A program made the translations under genes and the position numbers. The notes beneath the pieces are model-generated. The model made no database searches and was not told where the DNA came from. It worked only from the letters and a program-made list of their open reading frames with translations. A stretch of DNA of 8,245 bases from DATLZB01 sp035574175 (GTDB lineage: Bacteria > Pseudomonadota > Alphaproteobacteria > Rhizobiales > Hyphomicrobiaceae): contig DATLZB010000197.1 of assembly GCA_035574175.1 (NCBI GenBank), positions 1-8,245 on the forward strand. Direction: 5' to 3'. This document shows positions 1-6,419 of this stretch, one piece after another; positions within the stretch are counted from its first letter, which is position 1; each line of letters begins with the position of its first letter.

Positions 1-431
1 GCCAGCTCTACCGAAGCCACGAGGAACGCGAGATCGGCTTCCGCGCGGTCCTGCGCCAGGACTTTCCGCTGCTGCACATCATCGAGGTCAATGGCAACGA
101 CGACCCCAAGACCAATTTCGCCTGCGTCAGCCAACTGATCGCCCGTCACCCCGACCTGCGCGGCGTCTACTGCGTCGGCGGCGGCCAGGCCGCCGTGGCG
201 CGGGCCATCGAGAAGGCACGCCTTGCCGACAAGCTGGTGATGATTGGCCACAACTACAACGACGAGACGAGGCCTTTTCTTTTGTCGGGAACCATCGACG
301 CGATCATTCACCAGGACATGATGCGCATCGCGGAGGCTGCTCTCGAATGCCTTGTCGGGCGCAACAGTGCTCAGTCGGTCGTGAGCGTACCGGTCGAAAT
401 CATCACGCGAGAGAACCTGATGCACCGCTAA
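1..431 (+). CDS. LacI-family transcriptional regulator, C-terminal part (5' truncated by window)
   Basis: The reading frame is open from the left edge (first whole codon at base 3) to TAA at 429-431 and gives 142 residues. These form the second half of a periplasmic-binding-protein-like effector domain of the LacI/GalR type. Visible family blocks are RSHEEREIGFRAVL near the start, then GVYCVGGGQAAVARA, VMIGHN, and TRPFLLSGTIDAIIHQD. The last is the hinge-proximal segment of repressors that sense sugars or sugar-like acids. The N-terminal helix-turn-helix lies outside the window, so DNA binding is inferred from the family. The gene ends 50 bases before a co-directional catabolic array, so its product is the obvious candidate regulator of that array, with the pathway substrate or an intermediate as effector. 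A periplasmic sugar-binding protein shares this fold, but the short C-terminal tail and the wording of these motifs favour a repressor. Confidence 0.85.
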   Translation, partial: QLYRSHEEREIGFRAVLRQDFPLLHIIEVNGNDDPKTNFACVSQLIARHPDLRGVYCVGGGQAAVARAIEKARLADKLVMIGHNYNDETRPFLLSGTIDAIIHQDMMRIAEAALECLVGRNSAQSVVSVPVEIITRENLMHR

Positions 432-470
432 CACCGAGCGGCTTCAAGCGGCGGCAAACCCACTGACAGG

Positions 471-475
471 GGAGG
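471..475 (+). promoter_or_regulatory. Ribosome binding site of the first operon gene
   Basis: GGAGG lies 6 bases before the GTG at 482-484. It is the strongest Shine-Dalgarno match in the 50-base gap and fixes the GTG start of the hydratase-like gene. I see no convincing sigma-70 promoter in the same gap. Confidence 0.75.
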
Positions 476-481
476 AAACGT

Positions 482-1267
482 GTGAGCAGGAAGATCGAGC
501 GACTGGCGCGAGGTCTCGCCGAGGCCTGGCGCTCGGGCGGCTCCATTCCGCTGCCTGCGGCGCACGAAGCGCCGGCGAACCGGGCGGAGGCCTACGCGGT
601 CCAAGACCGCATGGCGGAGTTGATCGGCGGCAAGGTGGCCGGCTGGAAGGTCGGCGCCACGGTGCGTGCGGTCCAGGTCTTCGAGGGACACGACGGTCCC
701 CTCCCGGGGCGCATCTTCGCCGATCGCCTGCTCGACAGCCCCGCGCGCTTTCCGGCAAAGCTCGTGCGCAATGCCAAGATCGAGTGCGAGTTCGCAATGC
801 GGCTCATCTGCGACCTCCCCCGATCATCGCTGCCTTTCCGGCCGGCGGACATTACGGAGATGCTTGCGTTCCACCCGGCCATCGAGCTCAGCGCCACTCG
901 CTATGCCCCCGGTACGGGCAACCGCACGCCGACCACCTACGACGGCATCGCCGACAATGGCAGCGGTGCGGCCGCAGTGCTGGGCGAAGCGGTGAACAAC
1001 TGGCGCGGTCTGCCTTTTGAGATGATGCCGATCGACGCACGGATCGACGACAGCCCGCCGATTCAAATGTACTCCCCCCACTACAGGCGGCACCCACTCG
1101 ACATTGCGGCGGAAACCTTCTCCGACCTCGGAGCGCGCGGCATCGACCTTCCTGCCGGCACCTGCCTGCTGACGGGATCGCTAAGCCTGCCCACGCCGAT
1201 CCGCAGTGGGCAGACGCTGACCGTAGCGTTCGCCGACTTTCCACGCCTCAGCCTCACGCTCGTCTGA
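482..1267 (+). CDS. 2-keto-4-pentenoate hydratase / fumarylacetoacetase-fold family protein
   Basis: This 261-residue protein has the usual length of the MhpD-type hydratases, which add water to 2-hydroxypenta-2,4-dienoate (2-oxopent-4-enoate) type acids, and of related decarboxylases. Family signatures run in order: AYAVQ (38-42), GWKVGAT (54-60), PLPGRIF (73-79), IECEFA (100-105), HPAIELSATRY (131-141), DNGSGAAAVLG (158-168) and TGSLSLP (231-237). E101, E103 and E135 fit the divalent-metal triad (E-x-E plus a distal E) of this fold. The GTG start is chosen from the GGAGG at 471-475 and the family-like N-terminus. The stop overlaps the next start by one base (TGATG), so translation is probably coupled. 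No ring-cleavage dioxygenase or aldolase partner is seen, so the usual aromatic meta-cleavage role is not supported here. It may act on another 2-oxo-enoic acid, or as an oxalocrotonate-type decarboxylase or a beta-diketone hydrolase. Confidence 0.85.
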   Translation: MSRKIERLARGLAEAWRSGGSIPLPAAHEAPANRAEAYAVQDRMAELIGGKVAGWKVGATVRAVQVFEGHDGPLPGRIFADRLLDSPARFPAKLVRNAKIECEFAMRLICDLPRSSLPFRPADITEMLAFHPAIELSATRYAPGTGNRTPTTYDGIADNGSGAAAVLGEAVNNWRGLPFEMMPIDARIDDSPPIQMYSPHYRRHPLDIAAETFSDLGARGIDLPAGTCLLTGSLSLPTPIRSGQTLTVAFADFPRLSLTLV

Positions 1268-2115
1268 TGAACCGGTTCGGTGCGAACGCGAGCAGTGCGA
1301 CCGCAGACCTGATGCCCTTGTCGGTCGCGCACCTGAGCGAACTCGAGGTCCCGCCGGCGGACCTCATCGAGTACGCGGCGCGAGCGGGCTTTGCCTCGAT
1401 CGGACTGCGTATCAATCCCGCCCAGCCGGGCGGCATCGCCTACCCGCTTGCCACCAAGGCGGAACGGGCCGAGGTGCGACGGCGCATTGCCGCTACCGGC
1501 GTTTCGGTCCTCTACATCGAGATGGTCGGGCTCTCGGAGACAACCCGGATCGCAGACTATCGCGCCATGCTCGAAACGGGAGCGGAGATAGGTGCCTCCC
1601 GCGTCGCCGTCGGCGGTGACAGCGCCAACTTCCAGGTGGTGGCGGAGCGCATGGCCGAGATGTGCGATCTCGCACGCCCCCACGGCATTGCGGTCGACAT
1701 CGAATTCATGCCGTTCCGGCCGGTCAGGACTTTCGCCGACGCCGTCGAAGTAGTGCGACGCGCCGATCGGCCAAACGCCCACATCCTGGTCGATGCGTTG
1801 CACGTGTTCCGCTCGGGCAGCTCACTCGACGACATCGCCAAGGCGGACCCCGCCTTTCTCGGCACCTTCCAGATCTGCGATGCGCCCCGCGAGGCGCCGC
1901 CCCCAGCAGAACTTGCCATGGAAGCACGCACGCGGCGGATGCTTCCAGGCCATGGCAACTTGCCGCTCTGGCCGCTGATCGATGCGCTGCCGGCCGACAT
2001 GCCAGTGGGCGTGGAGCTGCCCGTTGCCGGCCAGTTCCCGCACCTCGACGCGCCAGCCAGACTGGAGCTGATGATGCGCTCGACCCGCCTCTTTTACGCT
2101 TCAAGGAGACAATGA
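1267..2115 (+). CDS. Sugar phosphate isomerase/epimerase-like TIM-barrel protein (xylose isomerase-like), first copy
   Basis: This 282-residue protein has the AP endonuclease 2/xylose-isomerase-like TIM-barrel pattern. Strand-end acidic residues at the expected spacing are E146 (DIEFMPF), D176 with H179 (LVDALHVFRSG), D205 (QICDAP) and E250 (VELP), plus RRMLPGHG at 223-230. In D-tagatose 3-epimerase-type enzymes the metal ligands are Glu, Asp, His, Glu. Here the histidine position before the QICDAP aspartate appears to be Q202, so metal binding may be altered. The family covers epimerases, isomerases and 3-dehydroshikimate dehydratases, and the substrate cannot be read from sequence. The start has no good ribosome site of its own but sits in a TGATG overlap with the upstream gene, which implies coupled translation. 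Its last codons carry the ribosome site of the next gene, whose ATG follows the stop directly. Confidence 0.8.
   Translation: MNRFGANASSATADLMPLSVAHLSELEVPPADLIEYAARAGFASIGLRINPAQPGGIAYPLATKAERAEVRRRIAATGVSVLYIEMVGLSETTRIADYRAMLETGAEIGASRVAVGGDSANFQVVAERMAEMCDLARPHGIAVDIEFMPFRPVRTFADAVEVVRRADRPNAHILVDALHVFRSGSSLDDIAKADPAFLGTFQICDAPREAPPPAELAMEARTRRMLPGHGNLPLWPLIDALPADMPVGVELPVAGQFPHLDAPARLELMMRSTRLFYASRRQ
2103..2108 (+). promoter_or_regulatory. Ribosome binding site of the dehydroquinate dehydratase gene
   Basis: AAGGAG lies inside the 3' end of the upstream TIM-barrel gene, 7 bases before the ATG at 2116-2118. It supports that start rather than the ATG at 2112, which is followed at once by a stop in its own frame context (ATGAATGA). 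Confidence 0.75.
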
Positions 2116-2571
2116 ATGAACAGGCCCGTTTTGATTCTCAACGGTCCCAATCTCAATTTGCTCGGCACCCGCGAGCCGCATATCTATGGCTCGCAAACGC
2201 TGGCCGAGGTCGAGCAAATGTGCCAAGACCGCGCCAGACAGTGCGGCCTGGCGATCTCGTTCCGCCAGTCCAACAGCGAAGCGCAGCTCGTCGAGTGGAT
2301 CCACGAAGCCATCGACGCCGCCGACGGCATCATCATCAATCCGGCCGCCTACACGCACACGTCCGTCGCCATCCTCGATGCGCTCAACATGGTGAAGGCG
2401 CCGATCATCGAGCTGCACATCTCCAACCCGCACAAGCGCGAGCCGTTCCGGCACCACTCGTACGTGACACTCGCGGCAACGGCGCTCATTTGCGGCCTCG
2501 GCGTCAACGGCTATCCGATTGCGGTGCAGGCGATGGCCGATCTCATCAAGGCCAGGCAGGGCGGCAAATGA
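2116..2571 (+). CDS. aroQ: Type II 3-dehydroquinate dehydratase
   Basis: This 151-residue cytoplasmic enzyme interconverts 3-dehydroquinate and 3-dehydroshikimate. Type II enzymes are small flavodoxin-like dodecamers of about 145-155 residues, which matches. Seen in order are NGPNLNLLGTREP (9-21), IYG (23-25), QSNSEAQLVEWIH (51-63), INPAAYTHTSVAI (74-86) and ELHISNPHKREPFRHHSY (99-116). Residues of the known active site are present: R19, Y24 (general base), N75, H81, D88, E99, H101 and R112. The usual EG pair after QSN is E55-A56 here, a small departure. The gene sits inside a catabolic-type array without other shikimate-pathway genes, so a role in quinate/shikimate-like degradation is more likely than aromatic amino acid synthesis. 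This is an inference from context. The stop overlaps the next start by 4 bases (ATGA). Confidence 0.95.
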   Translation: MNRPVLILNGPNLNLLGTREPHIYGSQTLAEVEQMCQDRARQCGLAISFRQSNSEAQLVEWIHEAIDAADGIIINPAAYTHTSVAILDALNMVKAPIIELHISNPHKREPFRHHSYVTLAATALICGLGVNGYPIAVQAMADLIKARQGGK

Positions 2572-3350
2572 GCGGCTACCGGCACGTGATCGTTGAGCGC
2601 CAGGGCGCGATCCTGTCGATCACCATCAATCGCCCATCATCACTCAATGCGCTCAATCCGCAGGCGCATTTCGAGATGTCCGCCGCATTCGATGCCTTCG
2701 CGGCCGATCCGCAGTTGCGCGTGGCGGTGGTGACGGGGGCTGGCGAGCGCGCCTTTTGCGTCGGCAGCGATCTCAAGGCGCGGGCTGAGCGCAATGCGGA
2801 CGACCATCCGCCGACAGGTTTTGGCGGCCTCAGCCACCGCTTCGACTTGACCAAACCGGTTATTGCGGCTGTCAACGGGCTCGCCCTGGGCGGCGGCGTC
2901 GAGATCGTCTTGGCCTGCGACCTCGCCATCGCCGCCCATCATGCCGAGTTCGCTTTGCCCGAGCCACGCGTCGGCTTGGCCGCGCTTGGCGGCGGCGGCC
3001 TGCAGCGCCTTGCCCGCTCCGTGCCACTCAAACATGCGATGGACTTGGTGCTCACTGGCCGGCGTATCAGTGCTGCGCAAGCCAAGGCCATCGGTCTCAT
3101 CAACGAGGTTGTGCCGAGCGCCGAGCTCGCTGCGCGTACACGCCAGCTCGCCCAGCTCATCATCGATGGGGCGCCGCTCGCAGTCGAAGCTTCCAAGCAG
3201 GTGATGTTGCGAAGCCTGGATATGGCAAGCCTCGAGGCAGCGCTCTCCGCCCGCTATCCGGCGGCCGAGCGCATGCTTGCCAGCGAGGATGCCAAGGAAG
3301 GCCAACGCGCTTTCGTGGAGAAGCGCAAGCCGCAATGGCGGGGTCGATAA
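2568..3350 (+). CDS. Enoyl-CoA hydratase/isomerase (crotonase superfamily)
   Basis: This 260-residue protein is of standard crotonase length. It carries the oxyanion-hole segments RAFCVGSDLK (61-70) and NGLALGGGVE (103-112), then LACDLAIAA (115-123), LPEPRVGLAALGGGG (130-144), LTGRRISAAQA (162-172) and a C-terminal EKRKPQW (251-257). Both catalytic glutamates of true hydratases are in place, E112 in GGGVE and E132 in PEP (equivalent to E144 and E164 of rat mitochondrial crotonase). This supports syn hydration of trans-2-enoyl-CoA to the (S)-3-hydroxyacyl-CoA rather than a pseudo-enzyme or isomerase-only role. The frame stays open for about 900 bases upstream, but the ATG at 2568 gives a clean family N-terminus, overlaps the aroQ stop as ATGA and follows AGGG at 2558-2561. 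The acyl-CoA substrate is unknown; a carnitinyl-CoA dehydratase-like role is possible. Confidence 0.92.
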   Translation: MSGYRHVIVERQGAILSITINRPSSLNALNPQAHFEMSAAFDAFAADPQLRVAVVTGAGERAFCVGSDLKARAERNADDHPPTGFGGLSHRFDLTKPVIAAVNGLALGGGVEIVLACDLAIAAHHAEFALPEPRVGLAALGGGGLQRLARSVPLKHAMDLVLTGRRISAAQAKAIGLINEVVPSAELAARTRQLAQLIIDGAPLAVEASKQVMLRSLDMASLEAALSARYPAAERMLASEDAKEGQRAFVEKRKPQWRGR

Positions 3351-3355
3351 AGCGC

Positions 3356-3361
3356 AGGGGA
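3356..3361 (+). promoter_or_regulatory. Ribosome binding site that sets the MaoC start
   Basis: AGGGGA lies 6 bases before ATG 3368-3370. It argues for that start over the in-frame ATG at 3335, which lies inside the enoyl-CoA hydratase gene and would add 11 basic, non-conserved residues. Confidence 0.7.
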
Positions 3362-3367
3362 CGACAA

Positions 3368-3808
3368 ATGGCCGAGTTTTACGTCAAGGTTGGGGATGGC
3401 GCGCGGTTTTCCAAGACGGTCGGTGAATACGACGTCTACAGCTTCGCAGGCATCACCGGCGACTTCTCGCCGAACCATGTGGACAAATCCTACATGGAGA
3501 AATCGAGCTACGGCCGGCTGCAAGCCCATGGCGCGCTGATGGTCGGCTACATGTCCACGGCCTCGACGCTCGCCATCGCTGGCACGCGCGCCAATGCCGA
3601 TGAAACGCCGGTCTCGCTCGGTTACGACCGCATCCGCTTCCTGGCGCCCGTGTATTTCGGTGATACCATCACGGTCGATTACCGGATCACGGCCATCGAT
3701 CCCGAGCGGCGGCGCTCTACGGCCAGTATAGAGGTCAAGAACCAGGACGGTACGCTGGTGGCGGTCGGCACCCATATCCTGAAGTGGGTGAAAAACGCCA
3801 ACGGGTAA
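3368..3808 (+). CDS. MaoC-type hot-dog fold dehydratase, (R)-specific enoyl-CoA hydratase-like
   Basis: This 146-residue single-domain protein has the length of PhaJ-type (R)-specific enoyl-CoA hydratases. The hydratase signature is clear: FAGITGDFSPNHVD (26-39) holds the catalytic pair D32 and H37, followed by the substrate-wall block YGRLQAHGALMVGYM (48-62). The C-terminal half has the hot-dog beta strands (IRFLAPVYFGDTITVDY, 89-105; ASIEVKNQDG, 119-128). The predicted reaction is reversible hydration of a trans-2-enoyl-CoA to the (R)-3-hydroxyacyl-CoA, in the cytoplasm, probably as a homodimer. The start is taken at 3368 because of the AGGGGA before it. It follows the crotonase gene by 17 bases, so two hydratases of opposite expected stereochemistry are encoded side by side. 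An alternative role is dehydration of a mesaconyl/methylmalyl-CoA-like substrate, which the same fold performs. Confidence 0.9.
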   Translation: MAEFYVKVGDGARFSKTVGEYDVYSFAGITGDFSPNHVDKSYMEKSSYGRLQAHGALMVGYMSTASTLAIAGTRANADETPVSLGYDRIRFLAPVYFGDTITVDYRITAIDPERRRSTASIEVKNQDGTLVAVGTHILKWVKNANG

Positions 3809-3840
3809 ACTTTCCATTTCGTAACGGGATTGCAGAGCAC

Positions 3841-4575
3841 ATGAAGACGAGACTCGACAATCAGGTTGCTATCGTCACTGGCGCGGCTCGCGGCATCGGG
3901 CTTGCCATCGCTCGGCTCCTCGCCGAGCGCGGCGCCAAGGTGGTCGCATGGGACCGCGACCTTGCCCCGCTCGAAAAGGAACACTTCACCCCGGATATGG
4001 CGGAAGCCGTCGACGTGGCGAGCTATCCTGCCGTGGAGAGCGCCTTCAACAAGGCGCTGGCAAGGTTCGGCCGGATCGACATCCTGGTAAACAATGCCGG
4101 CATCAACGGTCCAATCGTGCCGACCTGGGATTATCCGCTCGCGGACTGGGATCGAGTCGTCGCCGTCGATATGACAGCCGTGTTCTACGCGAGCCGGCTT
4201 GCCGCGCGTCACATGCGCGAGCGCCGCCAGGGCCGCATCATCACCATCTCCTCCATTGCCGGCAAGGAGGGCGTGCCGAACATTTCCGCCTACTCGGCGG
4301 CAAAGGCCGGCGTGATCGGCTTCTCGAAGGCGCTCGCCAAAGAGCTCGCCGAAGCCGGTGTCACCGTCAACTGCATCGCTCCCGCCATGACCGCCACCGA
4401 GATGCTCACCACGATGACGGAGGAGCATATCCGGAACATGAAGGCGAAGATTCCCATGGGCCGGTTGGTCGAAGCCGAGGAGGTGGCCGAGCTTGCCGCC
4501 TGGATCGCAAGCCCGGCCTGCAGCTTCACCACCGGCTTCGTGTTCGACATCAGCGGCGGCCGTGCCACCTACTAG
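3841..4575 (+). CDS. Short-chain dehydrogenase/reductase (FabG-like), canonical active site
   Basis: This 244-residue classical SDR has the cofactor motif TGAARGIG (13-20), NNAG (84-87), and catalytic S138, Y151 and K155 in SS-x12-YSAAK. An aspartate after the second strand (D38 in AWDRD) indicates NAD(H) rather than NADP(H) preference. The helix-4 asparagine of the SDR tetrad appears as D110 (VAVDMT), a replacement found in some SDRs. Expected chemistry is reversible oxidation of a secondary alcohol, for example a 3-hydroxyacyl-CoA or a ring hydroxyl made by the neighbouring hydratases. The frame extends upstream to a GTG at 3784 inside the MaoC gene, but ATG 3841 begins at the normal SDR N-terminus (MKTRLDNQVAIVTG) and is preferred. 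Its Shine-Dalgarno is weak (CGGGA or AGAG within the 32-base gap), so coupling to the upstream gene is likely. Confidence 0.92.
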   Translation: MKTRLDNQVAIVTGAARGIGLAIARLLAERGAKVVAWDRDLAPLEKEHFTPDMAEAVDVASYPAVESAFNKALARFGRIDILVNNAGINGPIVPTWDYPLADWDRVVAVDMTAVFYASRLAARHMRERRQGRIITISSIAGKEGVPNISAYSAAKAGVIGFSKALAKELAEAGVTVNCIAPAMTATEMLTTMTEEHIRNMKAKIPMGRLVEAEEVAELAAWIASPACSFTTGFVFDISGGRATY

Positions 4576-4589
4576 ACCGGAATTTGAAC

Positions 4590-5435
4590 ATGCATAGCGA
4601 AAGGGAGAAGCTGGACGAGCGTCTGCTCTCCATCAATCAAGTCACAGTGATGCAGCAGTGGTCCGTCAAGCAACTCATCGACGGCGTGCAGCGGCACGGC
4701 ATCAGCGCCGTCAGCATCTGGCGCGACAGGCTCAAGGAGTGCGGGACGGCCGAAGCCGCCCGTCTGCTCAAGGGTCAGGGCATCACCGTTACCGGCCTGT
4801 GCGCCGCCGGATTGATCAGCACGCCGGAGCCGGCTGAGGCGACGAACGCGCTCGACGAGCTGAAACGCGCCATCGACGAGGCGGCAGCCATCGGCGCGAG
4901 CTGCCTGATCTTCGTCGCCGGCGGCGTCGACCCCCGAGACAAGAACCTTGTATCGGCGCGCGCCCGCGTGCTCGAGCGTCTTGCCGGCATCGCGCCCCAT
5001 GCACGTGCGGCGGGAACCAGGATCGCACTCGAGCCGCTGCACCCGATGGCGTGCGCGTCGCGCTCGGTCCTGAGCACGATGAAGCTCGCCAACGACTGGT
5101 GCGATGCGCTTACGGCGGAGGACGTATTTGGCATTGCGGTCGATACCTACGCCGTGTGGTGGGATCCGGACCTGCCGCGCGAGATTGCGCGAGCGGGGCG
5201 GCGGATCTGCGCATTTCACATCGCCGATTGGCTGGCCGATACGCAGGACCTGCGCCTCGACCGCGGCATGATGGGCGATGGCGTCATCGACATCCCGAGC
5301 ATCCGCCACATGGTCGAAGGGGCCGGATATACCGGCCACCGCGAGGTGGAGATCTTTTCGCAGCGCAACTGGTGGAAGCGCGATCCGGACGAGGTGATCC
5401 GCGTCGTCAAGGAGCGCTACCAGACCGCGGTCTGA
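4590..5435 (+). CDS. Sugar phosphate isomerase/epimerase-like TIM-barrel protein, second copy
   Basis: This 281-residue protein is a xylose-isomerase-like TIM barrel from a different subgroup than the one at 1267-2115. Blocks in order are LLSINQVTV (12-20), VSIWRD (41-46), IALEPLHPM (145-153), AVDTYAVWWDPDL (183-195), FHIADW (209-214), DRGMMGDGVIDIPSIRH (224-240) and VEIFS (253-257). The expected metal ligands of the tagatose-3-epimerase type are intact as E148, D185, H210 and E254. The histidine three residues after the second ligand, which contacts substrate in that family, is alanine here (A188). Possible reactions are epimerisation or isomerisation of a keto sugar or sugar acid, or dehydration. 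ATG 4590 follows the SDR stop by 14 bases with a modest GGAA at 4579-4582; TTG 4584 is a less likely start. The open frame back to 3948 is a shadow of the SDR gene. Confidence 0.87.
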   Translation: MHSEREKLDERLLSINQVTVMQQWSVKQLIDGVQRHGISAVSIWRDRLKECGTAEAARLLKGQGITVTGLCAAGLISTPEPAEATNALDELKRAIDEAAAIGASCLIFVAGGVDPRDKNLVSARARVLERLAGIAPHARAAGTRIALEPLHPMACASRSVLSTMKLANDWCDALTAEDVFGIAVDTYAVWWDPDLPREIARAGRRICAFHIADWLADTQDLRLDRGMMGDGVIDIPSIRHMVEGAGYTGHREVEIFSQRNWWKRDPDEVIRVVKERYQTAV

Positions 5436-5460
5436 TCGGCGTCATATCAGGGTAGGTGCC

Positions 5461-6414
5461 ATGTCGTTCGATCATCCTCAAGTCGCGGTCATCGGTGCCG
5501 GCGCCATGGGCGGCCTCTTCGGCGGGCTTCTCGCCGAGGGCGGCCTCGACGTCACGCTCGTCGATCCATGGAGCGAGCACGTCTCAGCGATCAACGCACG
5601 GGGACTGCGCATCGTCGGCGTGGGAGGCGATCGCAACATTCCCATCAAAGCCACCGACGATGCTTCCACGATTACGTCGGCGGATGTCGTGTTGTTTCAG
5701 TGCAAGACCTTCGCCAATGAGGCCGCTGCCAGGAGTGTCAAGCATCTGTTCAATGGCGGCACCGTGGCGATCAGCTTCCAGAACGGGCTCGGCAACGAGG
5801 AGACTCTCGGCCGCATCCTTGGGGCCGAGAACGTGCTCGGCGGCTTGACGGCGCAGGCCGGGTTGGTCGAGGGGCCCGGCGTAGTGCGTAACTTCGGCGA
5901 CCTGCCGACCGTCATCGGTGAGATGTCGGGCGGCCTGTCGGATCGCGCGCGCAGCCTTGCCGATGCATTCACGCGCCATGGGCTTCCCACCACGGCAAGC
6001 GCCAACATCAAGCGCGACAAGTGGAAGAAGCTGCTCGGCAATGTCGCACTCGGCGCCGTCTCGGCCGTCACCGACCTGCGCTCCTTCGAGATCATGCGCG
6101 TGCCCGAGTTGCAGGAAATCGTGTTCCGCGCCGTCGACGAGGCTGCCGCGGTGGCGAAGGCTGAAGGCGTCGCCCTGGATGGCAGGGAGGCACGCGAGAT
6201 CCTCTTAAGGCTCGTCGATACGAGGGGCGGGGGAACAGGCGCGTCGAAGTCCTCAATGCGCGAGGACATCATCCGGCGGCGCCGAACGGAGATTGACAGC
6301 ATTCACGGAGCCGTCCAGCGCCTGGCGCGCCGCCACGGCGTGGCTACTCCCACCATCGACACCATGATCGCGCTCGTGAAGGGCATGCAATCCAACTATC
6401 TGCAGGAGGGTTGA
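5461..6414 (+). CDS. Ketopantoate reductase (PanE/ApbA)-family 2-oxoacid reductase
   Basis: This 317-residue protein has the two-domain layout and length of 2-dehydropantoate 2-reductases. The Rossmann domain begins with VIGAGAMGG (10-18), then CKTFAN (81-86; K82) and SFQNGLGNEE (105-114; N108). The C-terminal helical domain has KWKKLLGN (187-194), giving catalytic K190 and N194, then SSMREDI (264-270; S265) and TEID (276-279; E277). One pantoate-contacting Asn of the E. coli enzyme (N184) aligns with G198. The second strand ends in D35, where NADPH-specific enzymes carry Arg, which hints at NADH use. With the catabolic neighbours this suggests a dehydrogenase/reductase for another branched 2-hydroxy/2-oxo acid rather than vitamin B5 synthesis. 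AGGGTAGG at 5449-5456 precedes the ATG. Its stop lies 5 bases before the chosen start of the next gene. Confidence 0.88.
   Translation: MSFDHPQVAVIGAGAMGGLFGGLLAEGGLDVTLVDPWSEHVSAINARGLRIVGVGGDRNIPIKATDDASTITSADVVLFQCKTFANEAAARSVKHLFNGGTVAISFQNGLGNEETLGRILGAENVLGGLTAQAGLVEGPGVVRNFGDLPTVIGEMSGGLSDRARSLADAFTRHGLPTTASANIKRDKWKKLLGNVALGAVSAVTDLRSFEIMRVPELQEIVFRAVDEAAAVAKAEGVALDGREAREILLRLVDTRGGGTGASKSSMREDIIRRRRTEIDSIHGAVQRLARRHGVATPTIDTMIALVKGMQSNYLQEG
6404..6409 (+). promoter_or_regulatory. Ribosome binding site that sets the second SDR start
   Basis: AGGAGG lies in the last codons of the PanE-like gene. It is 10 bases before GTG 6420 but only 1 base before the in-frame TTG at 6411, so GTG 6420 is the better start. 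Confidence 0.7.
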
Positions 6415-6419
6415 AGCTC

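Noticed and set aside
437..452. AGCGGC direct repeat flanking GCTTCAAGC, a possible LacI-family operator
   Set aside because: The palindrome core is only 4 bases per arm, lacks the central CG typical of LacI operators, and short G/C repeats are expected by chance here.
1081..1803. 240-residue minus-strand open frame (similar ones at 2640-3335, 3679-4428 and 4572-5339)
   Set aside because: These lie antisense to genes with clear motifs and result from high third-position GC, which removes stops on the opposite strand. None shows a recognisable domain.
1662..2567. Long plus-strand open frame that continues into the enoyl-CoA hydratase, as if it had a 300-residue N-terminal extension
   Set aside because: The extension lies out of frame over the TIM-barrel and aroQ genes, is Arg/Pro/His-rich with no recognisable domain, and the crotonase has a clean start at 2568 with an ATGA overlap.
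3809..3840. Relatively A/T-rich gap between the MaoC and SDR genes, possible internal promoter
   Set aside because: I could not find a -35/-10 pair with acceptable spacing in 32 bases, and the gap is within normal intra-operon range.
3948..4589. Open frame upstream of the second TIM-barrel gene
   Set aside because: It is a low-complexity Arg/His-rich shadow of the SDR gene at 3841-4575; family homology begins only after ATG 4590.
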